A program made the position numbers and the translations under genes. A DNA stretch of 64,000 nt, taken from contig NZ_CAIJDP010000086.1 of NCBI RefSeq assembly GCF_903819435.1, positions 1-64,000 of the forward strand, given 5' to 3'. Below are positions 42,560 to 50,958 of the stretch, in pieces. Origin of the DNA: Flavobacterium salmonis (GTDB lineage Bacteria > Bacteroidota > Bacteroidia > Flavobacteriales > Flavobacteriaceae). The notes below the pieces were generated by a model. The model made no database searches. It was not told the DNA's origin and saw only the letters and a program-made list of their open reading frames with translations. Numbering within the stretch: the first letter of the stretch is position 1; every line of letters starts with the position of its first letter.

Positions 42560-43543
42560 ATGTCAGATTTAAAAAAAGTATTTTTAGAAAAAGATACTTT
42601 AATAGAATTCAACCGATTTTATCAAGGTAGAACTTATGGGTTTGTATGTCAAAACTTCGAAAATGATAATTTACTAAGCACTTTGCATTATAAGGTAGAT
42701 ATTATATGCATTGAAAGTTATGCTGAAAATATTATATCTTTTGAAATAAACAGGCAACAAATTTATATAGATAATCTAGCCCCTGATTTAAAAATTGAAC
42801 AAATTGCCGATGCATGCTCACAGGCTATTTTTCCAATAAGAATAGATGTAACCAAAGAAGGCAACTTTATAGATATTACAAATCATCATGACATCAAAGA
42901 AAGATGGCCTTCAATAAAAGAAAAATTGTCTACATATTACAGAGGAGATATATTCCCTGAGATAATTCTCAAAACGGAAACAGTTTTAAATAATAAAATT
43001 TTATTATCCGAATCAATTTGTAAAACATGGTTTTTTCATCTTTACTTCAAACCATTGTACAAAATTTACAATCAAGGTAAATCACATAATTATGCCTGGG
43101 AATCTCCTGTATTTGGAAACCAAGTCATTTCTTATGACATACATCAGACGTTAGAGGAACATTACTCTGCAACAAATAAAATTTACATAAACATCAAAGG
43201 AGATTCTAAAGATAAAAGATCAATAGGCGAAGTATTGAATAATTACAGCTATCCAAAATCTGAAATGACAGGAATAAAATATAAACCTTTGGAATCTCAC
43301 ATGGAAGTGCAATATAAGTTGTATGGAGAAGATTTAAGTATCTTTTCCATAGTAGGAACTTATAACACTACAATCTCAGAAAAAAAACATAAAACTACCC
43401 AAATAGAAATTTATCATTTGCCTGAAAATAGTTCTTTTAGACCTTCATCAAAATCCAGGCACACAAACATATCATTTTTCGTTCGTGAAGAGGAACCCGT
43501 TAAAGAAAAAAAGAGTTTTTGGAGCAAATTTAAATTATTTTAA
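42560..43543 (+). CDS. Hypothetical protein, first gene of the DUF4280 operon
   Basis: A 327-residue soluble protein that I cannot assign to a family. It is mostly beta-strand by pattern (FNRFYQGRTYGFVCQNFEND; ENIISFEINRQQIYIDNLAP) and ends in a basic aromatic tail, SFWSKFKLF. There is no signal peptide and no membrane helix. Its place just ahead of a PAAR-like DUF4280 gene (42-base gap) is where secretion modules encode an adaptor or chaperone that loads the effector on the spike. That role is inferred from position only. The 270 bases upstream are AT-rich, with a near-consensus TATCTTTA at 42475 as a possible promoter. Confidence 0.75.
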   Translation: MSDLKKVFLEKDTLIEFNRFYQGRTYGFVCQNFENDNLLSTLHYKVDIICIESYAENIISFEINRQQIYIDNLAPDLKIEQIADACSQAIFPIRIDVTKEGNFIDITNHHDIKERWPSIKEKLSTYYRGDIFPEIILKTETVLNNKILLSESICKTWFFHLYFKPLYKIYNQGKSHNYAWESPVFGNQVISYDIHQTLEEHYSATNKIYINIKGDSKDKRSIGEVLNNYSYPKSEMTGIKYKPLESHMEVQYKLYGEDLSIFSIVGTYNTTISEKKHKTTQIEIYHLPENSSFRPSSKSRHTNISFFVREEEPVKEKKSFWSKFKLF

Positions 43544-43585
43544 AAAATATACGATCCTAAATCAAAGTATAACAAACCTATTATT

Positions 43586-44077
43586 ATGGCCGAAAAACAT
43601 TTTGTAGTTCAGGGGGCAACCTGCCAATGTAAGTTTAGCGTTGAACCCAAAAAAGATACCTTAAAAGTAAAAACACATTCTAAGCATTATGCAAATGATA
43701 AAGACGTAAAGGATAAACTTATTGCAACAGATAAAGAAATTGGGCAAACATTAGAAAAAAACACTTTTGGCAAATGCAAAATGCAACCCAATGGAAGTGG
43801 AGATTATTTACCATGTCAGGCAACAATTACAAAATGGAGTGGTCTTTACGAAAAAGTAACTTTATCTAATCAGGGTAAAATATTACTCGAAGACAGCAAA
43901 GGAACTTGCCCTATTGGAGGACCCGACTGCATTATCATTAAAGATCATGGTCAAACTTCAGAAGTCTCTAAAAAAAATATAGAGAATAGTAAGCCTGAAG
44001 TGTTAAACGAAATTCTGCCGGGAGTAAATTTTGAAGATTTAGGAAATTCTATTTTAATGATTGAAAATAAAAATTAA
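43586..44077 (+). CDS. DUF4280 PAAR-like protein
   Basis: A 163-residue protein of the DUF4280 family. It has the family's early GATCQCKFS motif (Cys13, Cys15), a central FGKCKMQPN (Cys64), YLPCQATITKW (Cys77) and the late GTCPIGGPDC (Cys108, Cys115). DUF4280 domains resemble PAAR proteins, which cap the spike of type VI secretion and related contractile systems, often carrying or recruiting a toxin; the cysteines may hold the tip metal. About 35 extra residues follow the domain. It starts 42 bases after the first gene and stops 3 bases before the 1027-residue gene, so the two are tightly coupled. No tube, sheath or VgrG gene is in the window. Confidence 0.88.
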   Translation: MAEKHFVVQGATCQCKFSVEPKKDTLKVKTHSKHYANDKDVKDKLIATDKEIGQTLEKNTFGKCKMQPNGSGDYLPCQATITKWSGLYEKVTLSNQGKILLEDSKGTCPIGGPDCIIIKDHGQTSEVSKKNIENSKPEVLNEILPGVNFEDLGNSILMIENKN

Positions 44078-44080
44078 ACC

Positions 44081-47000
44081 ATGAGCAAGAATTTACATTT
44101 AGTTCTAAAAACACCACTCACAAAAGATCAAAAATTTGATAAGGCAATGGGTTGTTTAACATTGTCCAAGGCAGGAAATTTTACAGTTGAAATCATACCT
44201 ACCGATGGTTTTTATAGTGGTGCTCCAAAAAAACTGCCCCCTTTTGAAAAATTAACTCAGGAAGAAGTTTGGAAAATGCCTAATGTTGATGATCGGAAAA
44301 TGTATGTAGCCGATCTTAAAAAAAGAGAGAAGAAGGAAGCCGAATATACTAAAGAAAAAGATGCTTTTAATGAAAAGCTTAATGAAGAACTTTCAACATT
44401 AAGCTGGGCTTGGGAAACTGTAGGTAATGGTATGAACGGAAAAATGATAGCCCACAATAACGATTTTACAATTGGAATGCCTAAAATTCCTGAAAAGCAA
44501 ATTAATTTTCCTGAAATTTTGGTTGGTGGCGGCTTTGCGTGGCTTGAAGTTTTTACAAAGAATGATCCGGCTACAGGAAAAATACCACATGGTTTATTTG
44601 TTTGTGCTACCGGAATTCCTAAAATTGTTCGCGTTGCATGGACAGATCTTGATTGCAAACCTATTACAGAAAAAGTTAAGTTTGGTTCCAAGGTGCTTTT
44701 AAATATTTATACAAGCCATCTTTATGGCCAAGATTTAGAGGTTGGATTATGGGATAGAGACACAGCAGATTCAGATGATTTACTGCCAATTTCAAATATG
44801 GACAATTTTACAAGTGAAGCGTTAATATATAAATTGCTTCCTAACGAGATAAACAAAACCGGAATTTCTGGTAATCTAAAAGTAAATGGCAAATCGGAAA
44901 CCCATGTTCAAAAAATAAAAATCGAGGTTTTAGTTGACAAAAAATGGGAGGCTTTAGCAGGAAGCAAGTTAAAAATTTATCCTTCTGTAAAATCACAAGA
45001 AACCGGACAGTTTTTAAAATTACCTACAAAAGAAAATTATTTTTTAGAAGTAGCTCCTGATGGTAAAATGACTGAAACTGTCATAGAAGCAACCAATAAC
45101 CCTACTCTTGTTGGAAAAGTAGAAACTAATTTAGCCATTTTTAGACCATGCAGATATGATACCATTAAAGGTTCATACGCAAAAAACGCTGATAGAGAAA
45201 ATAATGAGCCTGTTGAAATTGAAATTTTCAATTCAAAGACAGAAGCATCAAAACAAAAATTAATAATGCCTGTTATAGCTGGAGTAAGGGAAGCACGCAG
45301 AGATGTCAAGATTATATTAGATTCAAAAACTGACGAATGTCTTTTTATTAATGATAAAATTAAATCTCATAAAGGAAAAGTTATAGATTTATCGTTAATT
45401 CAAGGCAATATTGTTGTTGCAGATAGTACCAGAATTAATGAACATTTGATATTTAGTGAAAATAGTTTTAAAATTGGATGGTTAAATTTCAGCAAGGAAG
45501 AAGAAGGACATGAAGACACTAATGACGATAATGAAATCAGTGCTTCTCATACTCGTAGCACTTCTAGTTTAAAAAGCCCTATGGGTATTTCTAAAACGAG
45601 TAACTCAACATTATATAAAGATAAAAAAACCACGGGAAAATATCCTAATTCAGATACAGAAGTCGTTTTAGATATAGGATTTGATTATGGTAATGAATCT
45701 TCAGTTAGTTTGTTAAAGTATATTTGGCCTCTACGTCAAGGTGCATTACAGCATTATCCTATTATTTTGCAAACTTGTTGTTTTACAAAACAATTAGATA
45801 TTGTTGTCTATCCTGATATAAAATGGATATTACAATTTTCATATGACTGTGATCCCGAAGAATTTCAGGAAATGAGAAACGAAGAATATGACAAATATTT
45901 GGTGCGGGTTGAAAAATTAGATGAAAAACTAAAACCAAAAGAGATTGCATCGAAAATCAACAAAATAGATCAGGATATTGCAAATGCAAATTTAGGTTTG
46001 AGTGAAGCTAAAAAAAAGGATAAGGAAAAATTTAAAAAATTAATCTCAAAACTAAATGAAAGAAAGAAACAGCAATTAAACATTCAAAAAAAATATAATA
46101 AAGATAAAACAAAAGCAAAAAAACAATATAAGGCAGACAGACCCGATCTATTTAGTTTTAAAGATAATGTTGAATCAGGATTGTCAGACCTGGTAGTATC
46201 CTTAAATGTAGAGTATGACCGCCCAGGAGAAGCAATTGAAATATCCGCAAGCTACAAAAGGTACATCAGTCTGGTAAAGCAAATTATTGAAATCACCAAA
46301 ATGATTGAATTAATTTTGGATGGTAAAAAGAAATCAAAAAAGAAGTTAGATAAAAAATTAAAAGAAATTGATGAGGAAAAGGCCTCCGAGCAACTGGCTA
46401 AAATTGGTGATGCGTTAAAAGGAAGACCTTTATTTTCTTTTGATGTCATACCTCCTTCACTTGCAATATTAGGTTCTTGGTATGCTGAAAACCCTAAAGA
46501 TATTCATAAGACCCAAGTGGGAATTGTTGGTGAAATTCAAGTTTTGGCAAAGCCATTAATCGGAGCATCAATAACTATGGATTTTTTAGCTTTAGCACAA
46601 AAAGCACATCCAATCGCAAGAGGGATTATTACATTAATTGACGTAGGAGCTGCTATAGGAGTAGGACCTGAAATAAATGTCAATTTAGAAGTAAGTGGAC
46701 AATTAGAAATTAGCGGTATGCTTAGATATAACCATGCAAGCGGAACAACCAACCTAAACCAACAATCATTAGCTGGGGATGCTGAAGATGACAGTCCATT
46801 AACCGTAAATGGTGTTTTTGGTTTAAAATTAGAAGCAAATATTAAATTATCCAGAAAATATAGTAGCATATGGTTAGGAACAATATCAGCTTATGCAGAA
46901 GCAGGAGTTGAGGTAGTTACTGGTTTTACTCTATCTGGAGCTATAAAAGCAGATGATAAAGGTTTTTTCATAGATCCTCTATTAACTTTTCATGGTATAA

Positions 47001-47164
47001 AATTACAAATCACAGTCGCAGCCGGATACGCCGCTGAAAATTCTGAAGGGGGAGAATATTCATCTGGTGAAGAATCAATGGAATTTAATCTAGTTTTAAT
47101 GCATGAATATGAAGGCAGCTTTGAAGACTCTAATGACAAAAAAATTCAATTTTATTTAACTTAA
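44081..47164 (+). CDS. Large hypothetical protein, candidate effector carried by the DUF4280 spike
   Basis: 1027 residues, no signal peptide and no family known to me. Visible parts: a short N-terminal strand-rich segment (LHLVLKTPLTKDQKFDKAM); a charged helix near 85-115; a beta-rich middle (about 120-480) with ILVGGGFAWLEVFTK and LLNIYTSHLYGQDLEVGLWD, which looks like tandem immunoglobulin-like modules; an acidic serine-rich linker (about 470-530); a strongly charged coiled coil (about 606-690); and a C-terminal region of glycine-rich amphipathic strands (about 845-1010, IDVGAAIGVGPEINVNLEVS). The gene follows DUF4280 by 3 bases and precedes a lipoprotein by 11. The late strands could insert into membranes, but a toxin activity is not shown by any motif. 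Confidence 0.82.
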   Translation: MSKNLHLVLKTPLTKDQKFDKAMGCLTLSKAGNFTVEIIPTDGFYSGAPKKLPPFEKLTQEEVWKMPNVDDRKMYVADLKKREKKEAEYTKEKDAFNEKLNEELSTLSWAWETVGNGMNGKMIAHNNDFTIGMPKIPEKQINFPEILVGGGFAWLEVFTKNDPATGKIPHGLFVCATGIPKIVRVAWTDLDCKPITEKVKFGSKVLLNIYTSHLYGQDLEVGLWDRDTADSDDLLPISNMDNFTSEALIYKLLPNEINKTGISGNLKVNGKSETHVQKIKIEVLVDKKWEALAGSKLKIYPSVKSQETGQFLKLPTKENYFLEVAPDGKMTETVIEATNNPTLVGKVETNLAIFRPCRYDTIKGSYAKNADRENNEPVEIEIFNSKTEASKQKLIMPVIAGVREARRDVKIILDSKTDECLFINDKIKSHKGKVIDLSLIQGNIVVADSTRINEHLIFSENSFKIGWLNFSKEEEGHEDTNDDNEISASHTRSTSSLKSPMGISKTSNSTLYKDKKTTGKYPNSDTEVVLDIGFDYGNESSVSLLKYIWPLRQGALQHYPIILQTCCFTKQLDIVVYPDIKWILQFSYDCDPEEFQEMRNEEYDKYLVRVEKLDEKLKPKEIASKINKIDQDIANANLGLSEAKKKDKEKFKKLISKLNERKKQQLNIQKKYNKDKTKAKKQYKADRPDLFSFKDNVESGLSDLVVSLNVEYDRPGEAIEISASYKRYISLVKQIIEITKMIELILDGKKKSKKKLDKKLKEIDEEKASEQLAKIGDALKGRPLFSFDVIPPSLAILGSWYAENPKDIHKTQVGIVGEIQVLAKPLIGASITMDFLALAQKAHPIARGIITLIDVGAAIGVGPEINVNLEVSGQLEISGMLRYNHASGTTNLNQQSLAGDAEDDSPLTVNGVFGLKLEANIKLSRKYSSIWLGTISAYAEAGVEVVTGFTLSGAIKADDKGFFIDPLLTFHGIKLQITVAAGYAAENSEGGEYSSGEESMEFNLVLMHEYEGSFEDSNDKKIQFYLT

Positions 47165-47175
47165 CTCAGGACATT

Positions 47176-47820
47176 GTGAAATACATAAAAATAATTTACA
47201 TGATAACTCTATTCTCTCAGATAACGAGTTGCCAAAACATTCAAAAAAAAGAAATACAGCCTAAAAAATTTAATTCTGAGGATTTGGAATTATATGATTT
47301 AATAAATGATGTAAAATCTATAAAATTGATACATATTGATGAACACATTGCAGGTATTAATTCATCTCAAATATACAAAGGTCAATATATGGGAATTGTA
47401 GATACTATAAAAATAACCTTTAACAAAAAAGGAAATATTATAAAAAGCAGTATAATGAGATACTCCATAAAAAATATGCTTCCAAATAACCCAGCGGTTC
47501 GCCATGACAAAGTTTTGTTAGATTCTACTTTTAACAAACATGGATTTGAAGATAATTTCTTTGATTATAAAAAATACATTGATTCTAATAGACGCTTGAA
47601 AATAAGTGACAAATATATTAATTACAGCTATAATGAAATTGGCGATTGTATCTTAATTAAGTACAAAGAAGAGTATAATTCGAGAAACAAAGAAGATGGT
47701 TACTCCTATTTTCAATATGAATACGATGATAAAAATAACTGGATTAAACGTACTATATATTATAATGAGGACAAAAAGGAAATCAGAGAACAAACGATCA
47801 GAGAAATAACATACTATTAA
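47176..47820 (+). CDS. Small lipoprotein, candidate immunity protein
   Basis: A 214-residue lipoprotein. The signal segment IIYMITLFSQITSCQ ends in the lipobox TSC (Cys about 19). The mature part is polar with RHS/YD-like strand phrases (FQYEYDDKNNWIKRTIYYN), a pattern seen in many Bacteroidetes surface or periplasmic lipoproteins. The start is a GTG; an ATG at 47200 would leave too short a signal peptide. Lying 11 bases after the large gene, it occupies the place where effector operons encode an immunity protein, and an envelope location would suit an envelope-acting effector. This is inferred from position. Confidence 0.8.
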   Translation: MKYIKIIYMITLFSQITSCQNIQKKEIQPKKFNSEDLELYDLINDVKSIKLIHIDEHIAGINSSQIYKGQYMGIVDTIKITFNKKGNIIKSSIMRYSIKNMLPNNPAVRHDKVLLDSTFNKHGFEDNFFDYKKYIDSNRRLKISDKYINYSYNEIGDCILIKYKEEYNSRNKEDGYSYFQYEYDDKNNWIKRTIYYNEDKKEIREQTIREITYY

Positions 47821-47825
47821 AAACA

Positions 47826-48743
47826 ATGAAAAATAGTCAGGATATTTATTCCTTAAGCAAGGAAATAAACAGATTTGAAAAAGAATATCATTATGGAGCA
47901 TATATTTATACCAATAATTGCTCATTTGAAATACTCATAAATGATTTGCCAATAGTTAATCATTTTATGCCATCAAATGCAACTTTAAAAGGCTCATACT
48001 ATCCTTTAAACTGGCATATTTCTAAAGACGGAATTCAAAACATAACGATTAAAATGTATCCTGGTTTTAATCAGGAAGCAAATACATTTAATCAAATTTT
48101 AGAGAATAACTCAGCTATACAAATAAAAATAGTTAAATCATTTTTAGACAGTACTAACAAAATGGCTGATGAAGAAGAAGTTATAACCTACAACACTCCT
48201 CTAAATAAAATAAATGAGAAATTAGTTTCAGTATTTTCAGGCAGACCGTCTTATCAAGACAATTTTACATTTATTTCTGAAGTTCCTTATGAAATACAAA
48301 CTTTAGAAAACTCAGAAATTCTTTTCACAGAAGACATAGAAAAATTAGAACAATTACAAGAACAGGTACTCACAAAATACAATCAAATTAGAGAAATATA
48401 TCTATCCGGTACTAAAGACGAACTAGCTAATATAAATTATGATAAAGAGAAGAGAATTTCGCAGCAACTTTATTTATCATCTGCTGAAATAAAAGACAGA
48501 TGGCAGAATGATTATCAATTCAGAACTGATCAGAATCTTGACTTTTTTGATTTAAAACCTATTGAGAAATTTACTGTCAAATTTTATGCTAATGGCAAGC
48601 TTGTGTGCTTACAAAAAATAAACAATAAAAAATCAGCACTTTGGGGAGGATTTAAACAAAAAGATAAAAAAGAAATTACGACAACTTATATTCTTCTTTA
48701 TCTGCATCGTCAGAAAGGGAGCAATAGCTTATTTATATATTAA
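47826..48743 (+). CDS. Hypothetical protein, last gene of the DUF4280 operon
   Basis: A 305-residue soluble protein of no family known to me. The first half is beta-rich (YGAYIYTNNCSFEILINDLP and LNWHISKDGIQNITIKMYPG), like a small C2- or Ig-like sandwich. The middle is helical (EDIEKLEQLQEQVLTKYNQI), and the end returns to strands with a basic tail. There is no signal peptide although the gene before it codes a lipoprotein. It starts 5 bases after that gene. It could be a second immunity, an accessory factor, or a cytoplasmic partner of the large protein; the sequence does not decide. Confidence 0.75.
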   Translation: MKNSQDIYSLSKEINRFEKEYHYGAYIYTNNCSFEILINDLPIVNHFMPSNATLKGSYYPLNWHISKDGIQNITIKMYPGFNQEANTFNQILENNSAIQIKIVKSFLDSTNKMADEEEVITYNTPLNKINEKLVSVFSGRPSYQDNFTFISEVPYEIQTLENSEILFTEDIEKLEQLQEQVLTKYNQIREIYLSGTKDELANINYDKEKRISQQLYLSSAEIKDRWQNDYQFRTDQNLDFFDLKPIEKFTVKFYANGKLVCLQKINNKKSALWGGFKQKDKKEITTTYILLYLHRQKGSNSLFIY

Positions 48744-48837
48744 AAGAATTAAAAAAGGATTTCTTTAGAAAATTACCCTATTCTATCCAAACAAATAATC
48801 TCCCTTATAATCAACAACTTAATCCTAAAACACAAAA

Positions 48838-48862
48838 AAAGCCGTTTAATTTTAACGGCTTT
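48838..48862 (-). terminator. Terminator of the DUF5661-like gene
   Basis: AAAGCCGTTTAA and TTAACGGCTTT form the stem; on the minus strand it is followed by seven T. It is 13 bases past the stop of the 48875 gene and may also serve the convergent DUF4280 operon. Confidence 0.82.
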
Positions 48863-48874
48863 ACACTTTAATAA

Positions 48875-49525
48875 TCAATCCCCAATTTTTTCCAGAGCCG
48901 GAATATCATCCATTTTTTCAAGACGTTCCGCCAGACCTGCTCTTGCTTCTGTAAGTTCTTCTTCGGCTTTAATCAGTTCCTTGTACCATTTGTCTTTTTC
49001 AAAACTGTCTGAACTTTCTATTTTACGCATGATTTCATAAATTTCACCTTCAGCTTCCATCACTTTTAATCTTTTATAATACGTCAGGCTTTCTGTCATA
49101 TGAGCAAGTGCAATCATCGCAGTTAAAAAAGGATGGTTGTTGGTTACATTGACATCCTTAATTCTTCCATGTTCCAGTTCGACTTTAAGCGCAAAAGCAA
49201 ATTCTTCCATATTAAATACTTCATACTTACTGTCCGGATTTAAGTAAGCTTTTATAGATTCAACATTATTCATCGTAGAAAGATCAACATCGGTTTCTTT
49301 TTCATCACTCAAATCTTTAAAAACCAATCTTCCAATTACTCTTGCTTCCTCAACGGTTGGATCATTATCCGGATTTTCAAAATCCCTGACCGACCAGTCC
49401 CAATTATCCGGATGAATCGGTTTTATATATTTTTCGCAAAAATCTGTAACATCATTTTTTAAGCTTACCATTTCCTCTTCTCTTTTGATGTAAACGTGCT
49501 GATAAGCGCCACTTTTTGTTGCCAT
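48875..49525 (-). CDS. DUF5661-like hypothetical protein
   Basis: A 216-residue cytoplasmic protein. The middle (about 105-160) matches the DUF5661 pattern: FNMEEFAFALKVELEHGRI, then NVTNNHPFLTAMIALAHMTE and YYKRLKVMEAE. The rest is helical and acidic. The function of DUF5661 is unknown; members often sit with stress or envelope genes. The first 15 residues (MATKSGAYQHVYIKREEEMV) look ordered and conserved. It is downstream of, and on the same strand as, the DUF1328 gene, with a hairpin between them. Confidence 0.8.
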   Translation of the reverse strand: MATKSGAYQHVYIKREEEMVSLKNDVTDFCEKYIKPIHPDNWDWSVRDFENPDNDPTVEEARVIGRLVFKDLSDEKETDVDLSTMNNVESIKAYLNPDSKYEVFNMEEFAFALKVELEHGRIKDVNVTNNHPFLTAMIALAHMTESLTYYKRLKVMEAEGEIYEIMRKIESSDSFEKDKWYKELIKAEEELTEARAGLAERLEKMDDIPALEKIGD

Positions 49526-49551
49526 GATTTTATGTTTTATTTTAAAATTGC

Positions 49552-49585
49552 AAACGACACATTTACCAAAATAAATGTGCCGTTT
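49552..49585 (-). terminator. Hairpin after the DUF1328 gene, possible terminator
   Basis: AAACGACACATTTA (49552-49565) pairs with TAAATGTGCCGTTT (49572-49585), with one mismatch. The T-run after it on the minus strand is weak. Confidence 0.5.
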
Positions 49586-49612
49586 TTTTACTTTCCTTTT
49601 TTGAAGTTTTAT

Positions 49613-49774
49613 CTAAATTTTTCTTCTTCCGCTAATTAATGACAGCAGAAATAATACAATAAATATAAAGAATAAGACTTTAGCGATACTAGCGGCTCCG
49701 GCAGCTATTCCTCCGAAACCAAATATTCCGGCTACTATAGCCAGGATAATAAAAATGACTGTCCAACGTAACAT
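49613..49774 (-). CDS. DUF1328 (YtjA-type) small membrane protein, 53 aa
   Basis: A 53-residue frame found by reading the minus strand. It begins MLRWTVIFIILAIVAGIFGF, continues with GGIAAGAASIAKVLFFIFIV and ends SGRRKI. Two transmembrane helices with the glycine/alanine-rich GFGGIAAGAASIAK turn are diagnostic for DUF1328. These proteins sit in the inner membrane and are often linked to envelope or general stress, with no known activity. It lies between the DUF5661-like gene and the small receiver-like gene, again in stress-type company. Confidence 0.88.
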   Translation of the reverse strand: MLRWTVIFIILAIVAGIFGFGGIAAGAASIAKVLFFIFIVLFLLSLISGRRKI

Positions 49775-49949
49775 AATATTGATTTTTTAGTTAATACTGA
49801 TTTTGTTTGTTACATCAAATTTCCATTTTTAACAGGAATTAGATTAACTCAAAACATTATTTTTTTATCGCAATCGAATGTTATTCTTAATGTAGATTAA
49901 GTCATTTTTAGCTTTTAAAAACTATTTTTGTAATGAAAACTATAGCATT

Positions 49950-50264
49950 ATGAAAAAATATGACTTTTTAATATTAGGTAAAAATCAACCCATACTTGAA
50001 ATTTTGCTAAGGTTAGTAAATGCAAATGAAAACTGGAATGCCGTTGGGTTTAATGATGAAGAATTAGCCAAGGATCACTTTTTACAGCATAATGTTGATT
50101 TTGTTCTATTAAGCTCTGCAATTGAGGATCATGTCGAAAAGGAATTTTCAGCATTTTGTTTAAAAGCCCATCCCAGAGTTGAAATCATAGAGCATTTTGG
50201 AGGCGGAAGCGGATTGCTTCAGTCTGAAATTTATGAACGGTTGTATAAAAAAGGAGAACTCTAA
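49950..50264 (+). CDS. Small receiver-like hypothetical protein, 104 aa
   Basis: A 104-residue protein with the strand-helix alternation of a receiver or Rossmann-type fold: YDFLILGKNQPILEILLRLV, then NWNAVGFNDEELAKDHFL, VDFVLLSSAIEDHVEKEF and VEIIEHFGGGSGLLQSEIYE. The usual phosphoacceptor aspartate is replaced by LLSSAIED (Ser or Glu at the active strand), so it would not be phosphorylated. The function is unknown. It ends one base before the start of the 2H phosphoesterase gene and must be co-transcribed with it. Confidence 0.75.
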   Translation: MKKYDFLILGKNQPILEILLRLVNANENWNAVGFNDEELAKDHFLQHNVDFVLLSSAIEDHVEKEFSAFCLKAHPRVEIIEHFGGGSGLLQSEIYERLYKKGEL

Positions 50265-50265
50265 G

Positions 50266-50829
50266 ATGGAGAAAAAGTATTCAGTTGCAATTTATCCTTC
50301 GCAGGATGTTATTGATGCTGTTAAAACAATGAAGGAGTATTTAAAAAGCAAAATCAACTGGTATAACAGTTGCAATTCGACTGCACATATTACGATCTGC
50401 GAATTCACAATTGACGATTCTCAAATTAATATCTTCAAACAAAAACTTGTTAAAGTTTGCGATACTTTTATACCTCTCCCTATTTATCTGGATCATTTTT
50501 CGTTTTATGAAAACAGCGGTGCCTTTTTTATTGCTCCCAATGAAGCTTCGAAAAACAATCTGAAACCAGTCATGAAAAAGATTCAGGAAACTTTGAAATC
50601 TTTAAAACTCAAAAAAAGTGATGATCCGCACCTGTCGATTGGCAGAAAACTTACATCTGAAAATCTCAAAATAGCCTCACAGCTCTTTACTACTATTGAG
50701 ATTGATTTTTTGTGTAAAGAAATTGTCTTGCGCGAACTCGACCCTGTTAAAAAGCAGTTTTTTGTTATTGATACTTTTATATTTAATGGAAACGCACAGC
50801 CTGAATTTGTTCAGGGAAGTTTGTTTTGA
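50266..50829 (+). CDS. 2'-5' RNA ligase family (2H phosphoesterase) protein
   Basis: A 187-residue protein with the two HxT/S motifs of 2H phosphoesterases: His41-Thr43 in STAHITICEF and His122-Ser124 in DDPHLSIGRKL, symmetric in the bilobal fold. The family acts on 2',5'- or cyclic phosphodiesters of RNA or nucleotides; the substrate here is unknown. The frame is open further upstream, but the ATG at 50266 is correct because it has an AAGGAG Shine-Dalgarno and follows the stop of the small receiver-like gene by one base. The C-terminus ends FVQGSLF. It is cytoplasmic. Confidence 0.9.
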   Translation: MEKKYSVAIYPSQDVIDAVKTMKEYLKSKINWYNSCNSTAHITICEFTIDDSQINIFKQKLVKVCDTFIPLPIYLDHFSFYENSGAFFIAPNEASKNNLKPVMKKIQETLKSLKLKKSDDPHLSIGRKLTSENLKIASQLFTTIEIDFLCKEIVLRELDPVKKQFFVIDTFIFNGNAQPEFVQGSLF

Positions 50830-50865
50830 TTTTGTAAAATGTTAGAAGTTAGAAAGTGAATAAGT

Positions 50866-50917
50866 TTTACATTCTACATTCTACATTTTACATTCTACAT
50901 TTTACATTTTACATCTC
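50866..50917 (+). repeat. Short tandem repeat of TTTACATTCTACA type
   Basis: Six or seven imperfect copies of a 7-bp unit (ACATTCT / ACATTTT) lie between the 2H gene and the AraC-type regulator gene, just upstream of the latter's -7 box. Copy number may vary between strains. Confidence 0.75.
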
Positions 50918-50931
50918 ACAATTAGTTTTCG

Positions 50932-50939
50932 TATATTTG
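50932..50939 (+). promoter_or_regulatory. -7 box for the AraC-type regulator gene
   Basis: TATATTTG matches TAnnTTTG, 19 bases before the ATG at 50959. The simple-sequence repeat ends 14 bases upstream, so changes in repeat number could alter spacing to upstream elements. Confidence 0.62.
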
Positions 50940-50958
50940 AATTTTACAATTCACACTT

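Noticed and set aside
42560-48743. A complete type VI or contractile injection gene cluster
   Set aside because: Only the DUF4280 protein points to such a system; no sheath, tube, baseplate or ClpV genes are present in the window, so only an orphan module is claimed.
50197-50265. Upstream part of the 2H phosphoesterase frame
   Set aside because: It overlaps the preceding gene, while the ATG at 50266 has a Shine-Dalgarno and begins the conserved domain.
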